Made by a program: the position numbers and the translations under genes. The notes beneath the pieces are model-generated. The model searched no databases. It saw only the letters and a list, made by a program, of their open reading frames with translations, and was not told the DNA's origin. Positions 1-5,604 of a stretch of DNA of 7,915 bases are shown in pieces (position 1 is the first letter of the stretch; the number at the start of each line of letters is the position of its first letter). Source of the stretch: CAZALT01 sp964485515 (GTDB taxonomy: Bacteria > Actinomycetota > Acidimicrobiia > Acidimicrobiales > Acidimicrobilacustridaceae); NCBI GenBank assembly GCA_964485515.1, contig CAZALT010000160.1:1-7915 (forward strand), read 5' to 3'.

Positions 1-60
1 CGCGAGGTGGCACCGCCCCGACCTCACCCCGGCGCCGACGAAATGGACCAAATTGCGTAG
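1..60 (+). CDS. Possible C-terminal tail of an upstream gene (partial)
   Basis: Frame 1 is open from the left edge to a TAG at 58-60 and would encode 19 residues ending in DEMDQIA. Third positions are only moderately G/C-rich (about 13 of 19), less than in the certain genes here, so this could be chance. No domain can be recognised from such a short tail. A csoR or copZ gene often lies beside copA, but nothing in this tail identifies it as either. The stop is about 50 bases before the copA promoter. Confidence 0.2.
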   Translation, partial: REVAPPRPHPGADEMDQIA

Positions 61-110
61 ATCCTGCGCGCATGGCGGTGAAGGCACACGCCAGAAGGAC
101 GGATCACGGG

Positions 111-139
111 TTGTGGCTCATACCCCCTAGGGGTATAAA
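111..139 (+). promoter_or_regulatory. copA promoter (sigma-70/SigA-like)
   Basis: A -35-like TTGTGG (111-116) and a -10 TATAAA (134-139) are separated by exactly 17 bases. A start site near 146 would give a leader of about 20 bases, which includes the GGAG ribosome binding site at 156-159, six bases before the copA ATG. The -10 is unusually A/T-rich for this sequence. The overlap with the palindrome at 120-136 implies control by repression. Confidence 0.7.
120..136 (+). promoter_or_regulatory. CsoR-type copper-responsive operator
   Basis: ATACCCCCTAGGGGTAT is an inverted repeat with 7-base arms (ATACCCC / GGGGTAT) around a 3-base centre. Known CsoR operators in actinobacteria and other Gram-positives are G/C-tract palindromes of this form with TACCCC...GGGGTA arms. 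It fills the promoter spacer and overlaps the -10 by three bases, so a bound repressor would block RNA polymerase. The expected logic is that Cu(I) binding to CsoR releases the DNA and induces copA. The csoR gene is not visible in the window. The match is by eye; related CsoR/RcnR-family proteins such as a nickel sensor remain possible but fit less well beside a Cu(+) pump. Confidence 0.8.
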
Positions 140-165
140 GGGGCTACGCCAGATCGGAGCTGATC

Positions 166-2463
166 ATGGGAACCCAACGACTCGACATCGACGGGATGAC
201 CTGCGCATCATGCGCGGCGAACATCGAGAAGCGACTCAACAAGCTCGATGGTGTGCGAGCCACCGTGAACTTCGCGACCGAGATCGCCACCGTCGACGCC
301 GAAGACCACGTCACCACCGATGCGCTGCTCGCCGCCGTCGACTCAGCGGGATACGCGGCGCGGCCGGCGGCCGCGCCGGGTCACCACCCACACACGGGTC
401 CCGCGGGACACGACCACGGTGAGGAGATGGCGCATCCCACTGGTCACCACGCCGGCGACGTCGACCCCCTCGCCGCCCACGACCCCAGCAAGCCGCTGCG
501 CGACCGCTTGCTGATCGTCGTCGCCCTCACCATCCCCGTCGTCGTGCTGTCCATGGTCCCCGCCCTCCAGTTCGACAACTGGCAGTGGCTCTGCCTCACG
601 CTCGCTTCCCCCGTGGTGGTGTGGGGCGCGTGGCCCTTGCACAAGGCCGCGTTGAAGAACCTCCGCCACGGCAGCTTCACGATGGACAGCCTCATCTCGC
701 TCGGCGTCACCGCCGCGTACGGGTGGTCGCTCTACGCCCTCTTCTTCGGCGAGGCCGGTCACGCCGGCATGACGATGACCTTCTCGTTCACCGGCCACGC
801 CGGCTCCGGCAGCGACGAGGTCTACCTCGAGGTCGCAGCCGGGGTGACGGCGTTCATCCTCGCCGGCCGCTATGCCGAGGCCCGAGCGAAGCGGCAGTCC
901 GGCTCGGCCCTCCGCTCGCTCATGGACCTCGGAGCCAAAGACGTCCACGTCGTGCGCGACGGAGCCGAGATCGTCGTTCCCATCAGCTCGCTGGCCGTCG
1001 ACGACCGATTCGTCGTGCGCCCCGGCGAGAAGGTGGCAACCGACGGGGTGGTCGAGGAGGGCACGTCGGCCGTCGACGAGTCGATGCTGACCGGCGAGAG
1101 CGTGCCCGTCGAGGTCCGGGTCGGATCAACCGTCACGGGAGCAACGATCAACGCAGGCGGGCGGCTCGTCGTCCGGGCCACCCGTGTGGGCGAGGACACC
1201 GCGTTGGCCCAGATCACCCGGCTGGTGACCGAGGCCCAGAGCGGAAAGGCTCCCATCCAACGCCTCGCCGATCGGGTCAGCGCGGTCTTCGTCCCGATCG
1301 TGATCGCCATCGCTCTCGCCACCTTCGTCGGCTGGGTCACCACCGGCAACAGCGTGGAAGAGGCCATCACCGCTGCCGTCGCCGTCCTGATCATCGCCTG
1401 CCCGTGTGCCCTCGGCCTCGCGACGCCGACCGCCATCCTCGTCGGCACCGGACGCGGCGCGCAGCTCGGGATCCTCGTGAAGGGACCCGAAGTCTTCGAG
1501 CAGACCGAACGCGTCGACACGATCGTGCTCGACAAGACCGGCACCGTGACGACCGGGCAGATGACCCTCATCGACGTCGTCACCGAGGACGGCACGACCG
1601 TCGACGAACTGCTCCAGCTGGCAGGCAGCCTCGAACATGCGAGCGAGCACCCGATCGGGCGAGCCGTCGCCACCGGTGCGCGCGAGCGCGGCGTCGACCT
1701 GCTTCGCGTCGAGGAGTTCCAGAACCAGGAGGGCCTCGGCGTCCAAGGCGTGGTGGCCGGACATGGCGTCATCGCCGGTCGCCCCAGCCTGCTCGGCGAC
1801 TGGTCGCTCTCCCCCACCCCTGCCCTCCGTGACGTGAAGCGCCGCGAGGAGTCCCTCGGGCGCACCGTGGTGCTCGTCGCGTGGGACGGAGCCACGCGGG
1901 GCGCGTTCGTCGTCGCCGACGCCGTCAAGGACACCTCGAAGGACGCCATCGACGACTTCCGGTCCATGGGCCTCCGACCGGTCCTGATCACCGGCGACAA
2001 CGAGCACGCCGCCGCGGCGGTGGGCGCCGAGGTCGGGATCGACGACGTCATCGCCGGCGTGATGCCCGAAGGCAAGGTCGAAGCCGTTCGAGCGCTGCAG
2101 GACGACGGGGCGATCGTGGCCATGGTCGGCGACGGCGTCAACGATGCCGCCGCCCTGGCCCAGGCCGACCTGGGCCTCGCCATGGGCACGGGCACCGACG
2201 TGGCGATCGAGGCGTCCGACCTGACCCTCGTACAGGGCGACCTGCGCACGGCCGGCGACGCCATCGCGCTGTCGCGCCGCACGTTGTCCATCATCAAGAG
2301 CAACCTGTTCTGGGCGTTCGCCTACAACGCCGCCGCCATCCCCCTCGCCGCGGCCGGCCTCCTGAACCCGCTCATCGCAGGAGCAGCCATGGCCCTGTCG
2401 TCGCTGTTCGTCGTCACCAACAGCCTCCGCTTGCGGGGGTTCTCGCCCAAGCGCCGCCGCTGA
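166..2463 (+). CDS. copA: Cu(+)-exporting P1B-1-type ATPase CopA
   Basis: This 765-aa inner-membrane pump exports Cu(I) from the cytoplasm using ATP. Visible in order: one N-terminal HMA metal-binding domain with GMTCASC at 10-16 (Cys13, Cys16); a His-rich linker at about 72-105; membrane segments from about 113; the actuator motif TGES at 309-312; the TM6 ion-binding CPC at 412-414; the phosphorylation motif DKTGT with Asp456; His495-Pro496 of the nucleotide-binding domain; TGDN at 609-612; GDGVND at 655-660; Tyr720-Asn721 in TM7; and Met742...Ser745-Ser746 in TM8. CPC, YN and MxxSS together are the Cu(I) signature of subgroup P1B-1. Length is typical for a one-HMA CopA and nothing is missing. 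The ATG follows GGAG (156-159) at six bases. The gene has its own CsoR-type promoter, and 133 bases separate it from the next gene, so it is probably expressed alone. Ag(I) is a likely secondary substrate. Confidence 0.96.
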   Translation: MGTQRLDIDGMTCASCAANIEKRLNKLDGVRATVNFATEIATVDAEDHVTTDALLAAVDSAGYAARPAAAPGHHPHTGPAGHDHGEEMAHPTGHHAGDVDPLAAHDPSKPLRDRLLIVVALTIPVVVLSMVPALQFDNWQWLCLTLASPVVVWGAWPLHKAALKNLRHGSFTMDSLISLGVTAAYGWSLYALFFGEAGHAGMTMTFSFTGHAGSGSDEVYLEVAAGVTAFILAGRYAEARAKRQSGSALRSLMDLGAKDVHVVRDGAEIVVPISSLAVDDRFVVRPGEKVATDGVVEEGTSAVDESMLTGESVPVEVRVGSTVTGATINAGGRLVVRATRVGEDTALAQITRLVTEAQSGKAPIQRLADRVSAVFVPIVIAIALATFVGWVTTGNSVEEAITAAVAVLIIACPCALGLATPTAILVGTGRGAQLGILVKGPEVFEQTERVDTIVLDKTGTVTTGQMTLIDVVTEDGTTVDELLQLAGSLEHASEHPIGRAVATGARERGVDLLRVEEFQNQEGLGVQGVVAGHGVIAGRPSLLGDWSLSPTPALRDVKRREESLGRTVVLVAWDGATRGAFVVADAVKDTSKDAIDDFRSMGLRPVLITGDNEHAAAAVGAEVGIDDVIAGVMPEGKVEAVRALQDDGAIVAMVGDGVNDAAALAQADLGLAMGTGTDVAIEASDLTLVQGDLRTAGDAIALSRRTLSIIKSNLFWAFAYNAAAIPLAAAGLLNPLIAGAAMALSSLFVVTNSLRLRGFSPKRRR

Positions 2464-2490
2464 CGGTCCACCCCTTGCCCCGAACGCCGA

Positions 2491-2507
2491 CCCGACCGCT
2501 CGGCGGG
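2491..2507 (+). terminator. Weak hairpin downstream of copA
   Basis: CCCGACCGCTCGGCGGG can fold into a G/C stem (CCCG with CGGG, a bulged A, then two more pairs) 27 bases after the copA stop. No T-tract follows, so it is a poor intrinsic terminator. It could still slow polymerase or mark the 3' end of the transcript. I rate it only as a candidate. Confidence 0.2.
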
Positions 2508-2596
2508 GCTGAGACCAGAGCCGAAGACCGAGCGTGTACGGTCGACCACTCTCCGCGGATCGCACCGATGCGCTCCCGCTTGATCCTGGGGTGCCG

Positions 2597-4036
2597 ATGT
2601 CCTCCCGAATCCGTGTCGCGCTCGTCATCCTCCTCGCCCTCGTGGCCGCCATGTTGGTTCCGGGCCGTTCCGACGCCGACCCGGCGGTCACGAACGCGAC
2701 CTGCCGGGCCACGGCACCGATGGTGGGACGCGGCACCGTCACGGTCCAGGTCACGTTCCCAACGCTGACCTTCCCGATGACCGTCGAGGTGCCCGAGATC
2801 GGTACCGCCATCTCGGATTCGCTGTCGAACGCTGAACTCCCCTTGCCCATCCCGACCGACATCGATGCGCCATCGGAGATAGCTCCCGGCGCGACGGTGG
2901 CGTACGCCGGCGAGCTCCATCTCGACCTGGGAGTCAGCATCGACGAGGTGATGGGGCCGGTGCGCGACGCGATCATCCAAGCCGGCTACCCCGACCTCGC
3001 CTCCACCCTCGCCATCCGAGCGACCGCCGAGGAGATCCAGATCCCGTTCCTCCATCCCACCGACACACACGCTCTTGGGGCGCCGGCAGCGACCGGCACC
3101 GGCGTGTCGGCATCCTTCGTCGGCAACACGACCGTGCTCCAGCTCGATTCCGTCGGGTTCGACACGACGAACGGTGCCCACCCGATCGACGCCTCCGTGG
3201 CCTGGACGGTTGCGCACGATGTGACCGCCACAGCACCCCTCGACCTCCGTCTCGGGACGACTTCGTTCGATCTGGACATCGACGTCGCGGGTTCAGTGCC
3301 GGGTGAGCTCGTCCGACCGATGGTCCCTGCGCAGTTCCAGAGCTTCGTGCCCGACGTCGTCCCGGTCACCGGCGGTGCCACCGGCCCGTGGGCCTGCGTA
3401 CCCGACGATCCCGCCCTGGCGATCGCCACGACCGCGATCGTCGATCCGACCTCCACGTCTACCGAGGCCACCACCTCGACCACAACCGAGGAGCCCGACG
3501 TCTGCACGTCCGGGTTCACCGATGTCGAACCCGACCACGCCTTCTGCGCAGAGATCACCTGGTTCGCCGGCGAAGGGCTGACCACTGGGTTCTTCGACGG
3601 CACCTATCGCCCGGCCGCGCCGGTGACCCGCCAGGCGATCGCCGCCATGTTCTATCGGGCAGCCGGCGAGCCGATCGTTCCGGCCGACGCACCGACGTTC
3701 AGCGATGTCCCCCCAGGCCACCGGTTCGTCGACGAGATTCGCTGGCTCGCCTCCGAGAAGATCACAACCGGCTACGGCGACGGAACCTTCAAGCCGACGA
3801 CACCGATCACCCGCCAGGGCATCGCGGCGATGTTCCACCGGGCCGAGGGAGAACCGCCGGTTTCCTCTGGCGCGCCGCGCTTCACCGACGTCTCGGCCAG
3901 CCATCCCTTCGTCGACGCCATCCGCTGGCTCGCCGCCGAGAAGATCACGACGGGCTATGCCGACCACACCTTCCGACCCGGCGGCACCGTGGTCCGCCAG
4001 TCCGCTGCCGCCTTCTTCCAGCGCTGGTCCGCCTGA
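2597..4036 (+). CDS. Secreted protein with novel N-terminal domain and three SLH repeats
   Basis: From the ATG at 2597 this encodes 479 aa. Residues 1-27 form a Sec signal peptide (basic SSRIR, hydrophobic core VALVILLALVAAML, likely cleavage after SDA). Residues 28-275 are an unrecognised, Thr/Val-rich and probably beta-rich domain with one cysteine near each end (Cys36, Cys267), suggesting a disulfide. Residues about 284-301 are a Thr/Ser/Glu linker. Three SLH repeats follow at about 307-353, 368-415 and 429-477, each with FxDV, a hydrophobic helix, the TTG(Y/F) turn and a (T/V)RQ motif. Repeat 1 alone has an extra Cys pair (303, 317). SLH triplets usually bind cell-wall polymers non-covalently, so surface anchoring is likely; the N-terminal domain would then be displayed. 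An upstream GTG at 2534 keeps the frame open but would bury the signal peptide behind 21 residues. GGGG at 2588-2591, five bases before the ATG, is a weak ribosome site. Function is unknown. Confidence 0.85.
   Translation: MSSRIRVALVILLALVAAMLVPGRSDADPAVTNATCRATAPMVGRGTVTVQVTFPTLTFPMTVEVPEIGTAISDSLSNAELPLPIPTDIDAPSEIAPGATVAYAGELHLDLGVSIDEVMGPVRDAIIQAGYPDLASTLAIRATAEEIQIPFLHPTDTHALGAPAATGTGVSASFVGNTTVLQLDSVGFDTTNGAHPIDASVAWTVAHDVTATAPLDLRLGTTSFDLDIDVAGSVPGELVRPMVPAQFQSFVPDVVPVTGGATGPWACVPDDPALAIATTAIVDPTSTSTEATTSTTTEEPDVCTSGFTDVEPDHAFCAEITWFAGEGLTTGFFDGTYRPAAPVTRQAIAAMFYRAAGEPIVPADAPTFSDVPPGHRFVDEIRWLASEKITTGYGDGTFKPTTPITRQGIAAMFHRAEGEPPVSSGAPRFTDVSASHPFVDAIRWLAAEKITTGYADHTFRPGGTVVRQSAAAFFQRWSA
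3515..4030 (+). repeat. Three tandem SLH-domain coding repeats
   Basis: Three diverged copies of about 55-60 codons lie at roughly 3515-3655, 3698-3841 and 3881-4030. Copies 2 and 3 are closest: both encode an IRWLA(S/A)EKITTGY core, while copy 1 has ITWFAGEGLTTGF. This fits internal duplication within one gene, with the last two copies splitting later. It is a protein repeat rather than a recent DNA duplication. Confidence 0.75.
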
Positions 4037-4098
4037 CGGGATCGAACCCTCAGCGGGCGTCCAGGTCACCGGCGACGACCGACGCCTGACGGCCAAGC

Positions 4099-4129
4099 TT
4101 GGTGTCCACCCGGATCGCGGCCCTAACGT
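4099..4129 (+). promoter_or_regulatory. Candidate promoter giving a leaderless yoaK-type mRNA
   Basis: TAACGT (4124-4129) fits the actinobacterial -10 pattern TANNNT. It ends six bases before the only usable start codon, GTG at 4136. A -35-like TTGGTG lies at 4099-4104, with a rather long 19-base spacer. The TAA of this -10 is itself an in-frame stop, so the gene cannot start further upstream. No ribosome binding site lies at a workable distance, since GGGA (4131-4134) is only one base from the GTG. This arrangement predicts transcription starting at or next to the start codon. It is a prediction from spacing alone. Confidence 0.45.
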
Positions 4130-4135
4130 TGGGAC

Positions 4136-4852
4136 GTGCCCGGTGCCCCCAAGCTCAAGCCGGTCGTAGGTTCCCTCCGTCTCGCTGTCCTCCTCGCCTC
4201 AGTAGCTGGCTTCCTCGACGCCCACCTGTTCCAGCAGGTCACACCGGTGTTCGTGGCCAACCACAGCGGAAACCTGATCAAGCTGGGCATGGACGTCGGA
4301 GCGGGTCGCTGGAACGAAGCGGCCATCTCGTCGTGCGCCATCGCCGCCTTCGTCGCGGGCGTGGGAGCGGTGACCTTGTTCATGCGTCACGAGCAGCATC
4401 GTGTCGCCGGCCGCCGTATGGGCCTGGTCCTCGCCTGTGAATCCGCGCTCCTCGTCACGGTCTTCGTCGCGACGGTCGGCTTCGACGTCACCCTCACGAC
4501 GGACCCCGGCCTCGTCGAGTACGCCCTCATCGTGGTCGCGGCCGGCGCCATGGGCCTGCAGACCGCAACGCTCAGCCGGGTCGGCACGACATCGGTGTCG
4601 ACGACCTTCGGCACCGGGTCGCTGGCCCGAGTCGGCCAGCACAGCGCGCTCGGAGCCATCGCCGCCCTGGACGACGCCCGCTCCCGACACCTCCGCACGG
4701 CCCGCCTGCTCCTCTCGGTCATCGGGGCCTACGTGGTCGGGGCGGCGCTCGCCTCGGCCCTGCCCCACCGCCCGGTGACGATCCTGGTGCCGGCCACGGC
4801 CGTGGCTGCGATCGCCGGCCTGTACCTCCTGGGCCGACGTGGTGCCGGGTGA
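4136..4852 (+). CDS. YoaK/DUF1275 family integral membrane protein
   Basis: This 238-aa protein has about six hydrophobic segments (roughly 13-30, 64-83, 95-115, 128-147, 190-208 and 213-232). It carries the family's recognisable motifs: GFLDAHLF at 25-32, FVANHSGNLIKLG at 39-51, and an AMGLQTATLSRVG segment followed by a (T/S)-rich stretch ending GTGSL at about 138-163. The family is usually 220-240 aa, so it is full length. DUF1275 proteins are widespread inner-membrane proteins without an established biochemical role; transport is often guessed. The first motif is degenerate compared with the common FLDAxxFLxxGGVFVANMTGN form. The start must be GTG 4136 because an in-frame TAA precedes it at 4124. 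It follows the SLH gene by 99 bases and appears to have its own promoter. It converges on the GNAT gene. Confidence 0.85.
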   Translation: MPGAPKLKPVVGSLRLAVLLASVAGFLDAHLFQQVTPVFVANHSGNLIKLGMDVGAGRWNEAAISSCAIAAFVAGVGAVTLFMRHEQHRVAGRRMGLVLACESALLVTVFVATVGFDVTLTTDPGLVEYALIVVAAGAMGLQTATLSRVGTTSVSTTFGTGSLARVGQHSALGAIAALDDARSRHLRTARLLLSVIGAYVVGAALASALPHRPVTILVPATAVAAIAGLYLLGRRGAG

Positions 4853-4855
4853 CCC

Positions 4856-4869
4856 GGCGCGCGGGCGCC
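4856..4869 (+). terminator. Short G/C hairpin after the YoaK-family gene
   Basis: GGCGC (4856-4860) and GCGCC (4865-4869) form a perfect five-pair stem around the loop GCGG, starting four bases after the stop codon. There is no T-tract, so it is not a classical intrinsic terminator, although high-GC actinobacteria often use stems lacking one. As it lies between convergent genes it could act in both directions. Confidence 0.35.
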
Positions 4870-4902
4870 ACACCTCGCAACCCGCTGCCTGCACCACAAC
4901 CG

Positions 4903-4941
4903 CCGTTCAGCCGTTCAGCGGTTCAGCGGTTCAGCGGTTCG
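4903..4941. repeat. 8-bp tandem repeat between convergent genes
   Basis: The unit C(C/G)GTTCAG is repeated head to tail: CCGTTCAG at 4903 and 4911, CGGTTCAG at 4919 and 4927, then a partial CGGTTCG at 4935. It ends three bases before the stop codon of the GNAT gene, so on the - strand it lies in that gene's 3' untranslated region. The unit is not a multiple of three and sits outside the coding sequence, so copy-number change would not alter the protein. The fixed C-to-G difference splits the array into two pairs, suggesting stepwise duplication. Confidence 0.85.
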
Positions 4942-4943
4942 AT

Positions 4944-5222
4944 TCAGTGCGCCACAAGATCGCCGTAGTCGGTGTGCTTGTCGATGTACCCGGCGATGAA
5001 CGGGCAGCTCGGCACCACGGTGAGTCCTCGGTTGCGGATGTCGTCGAGTGATCCTCGGGCGAGTGCGCCGCCCACGCCCCGGCCCTCGTGGCCGGGGAGG
5101 GTCTCGGTGTGGACGAGCGCCCGCACCGAGCCATCGTCCCGGTAGACGACGAAGCCCTGAAGCACACCATCCTCGGTGGCCTCGTAGCGACTGGCGGACG
5201 GGTTGTCGTGGACCTCGGTCAT
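4944..5222 (-). CDS. Small GNAT-fold N-acetyltransferase (COG2388 / PF14542 type)
   Basis: The protein is 92 aa from the ATG at 5222. It has a compact GNAT fold: a beta meander (LQGFVVYR, then VRALVHTETLP), the acetyl-CoA loop GHEGRGVGG at 44-52, a helix (ALARGSLDDIRNRG), a strand (LTVVPSCPF) and a C-terminal helix (FIAGYIDKHTDYGDLV). Cys73 in the PSCPF segment is the position conserved in the At1g77540-like subfamily. These single-domain proteins are normally 90-105 aa, so this one is complete; their substrates are unknown. The chosen ATG has AGGA eight bases upstream, whereas the ATG three codons earlier has no proper site. It lies 82 bases after the PPOX gene on the same strand, and could be co-transcribed with it or have its own promoter. 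It converges on the YoaK-family gene. Confidence 0.88.
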   Translation of the reverse strand: MTEVHDNPSASRYEATEDGVLQGFVVYRDDGSVRALVHTETLPGHEGRGVGGALARGSLDDIRNRGLTVVPSCPFIAGYIDKHTDYGDLVAH

Positions 5223-5304
5223 GGCGTGCATCCTCGCATCGTTCGACCACCCACCACCGCTCAAGACGCGGGCGGCTCATGGCACGGGCGCACGACGGTG
5301 CACA

Positions 5305-5595
5305 TCAGTCGGCGATGCCGAGCATCCCGCGCACCTTGGTGGGGGTGACGAACACGAGGAGCTCACCGGACACGGCGTTGCGGCGGCCGTAGGCCTCGGC
5401 CCGATCGGGGCCCATGTAGCGCCCGGCGATGACGGTGGCCCAGTGCAACAGCGCCTCGGGCTCCTCGGAGATCTCGGCCGTCCCGTCGACGAGCACGAAG
5501 GCGAACGGCGGGGTCTCGTCGTCGAACGCGAAGCTCACCCGCGGGTCACGTGCCAGCGCCTTGCCCTTGAGGGTCCCGGCGCCCGTGTTGAACAC
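5305..5595 (-). CDS. PPOX-class (probable F420- or flavin-dependent) oxidoreductase, N-terminally truncated
   Basis: The visible 96 aa match the C-terminal two thirds of the split-barrel PPOX/Rv1155-like family: FNTGAGTLKG and LARDPRVSF (cofactor-phosphate-binding region), then PPFAFVLVDGTAEI, a helix around RYMGPDRAEAYGRRN, and the terminal strand GELLVFVTPTKVRG. Family members are usually 130-150 aa, so roughly 40-50 N-terminal residues, including the first two strands, are absent. Homology seems to continue three codons upstream of the GTG at 5595 (D-R-I, to 5604), then meets the stop codon of the CoA ligase at 5605-5607. The GTG start is therefore only formal. The break lies within a few bases of a contig end (see the gap entry), so this may be a real gene remnant, a strain variant or an assembly join. 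As written the barrel would be incomplete and probably inactive. F420 versus FMN use cannot be decided from this fragment. Confidence 0.75.
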   Translation of the reverse strand: MFNTGAGTLKGKALARDPRVSFAFDDETPPFAFVLVDGTAEISEEPEALLHWATVIAGRYMGPDRAEAYGRRNAVSGELLVFVTPTKVRGMLGIAD

Positions 5596-5604
5596 GATCC
5601 GGTC

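Noticed and set aside
72..422. A + strand frame starting before the copA promoter
   Set aside because: It is Arg/His-rich, crosses the promoter and operator, and overlaps the HMA domain of copA out of frame.
585..1832. A 415-codon + strand frame inside copA in another frame
   Set aside because: The product is dominated by Arg, Gly and Pro and is a shadow of the copA frame.
870..2303. A 477-codon - strand frame inside copA
   Set aside because: It is Ser/Thr/Arg/Pro-rich without any family motif, while copA on the other strand is unambiguous over the same bases.
2534..2596. An upstream GTG start for the SLH protein
   Set aside because: It would put 21 residues before a clear signal peptide; the ATG at 2597 starts exactly at the basic n-region.
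1126..2976. A 616-codon open frame on the - strand, antisense to copA and the SLH gene
   Set aside because: It spans the copA stop and the start of the next gene, has low-complexity Gly/Arg/Asp-rich composition and no domain. Such long antisense frames are expected opposite high-GC coding sequence.
4093..4102. Perfect 10-bp palindrome CCAAGCTTGG upstream of the YoaK-family gene
   Set aside because: It overlaps the candidate -35, but short palindromes are frequent by chance and no known regulator site of this form is recognised.
4903..4941. The repeat array as a CRISPR
   Set aside because: Units are 8 bases with no spacers, and no cas genes are nearby.
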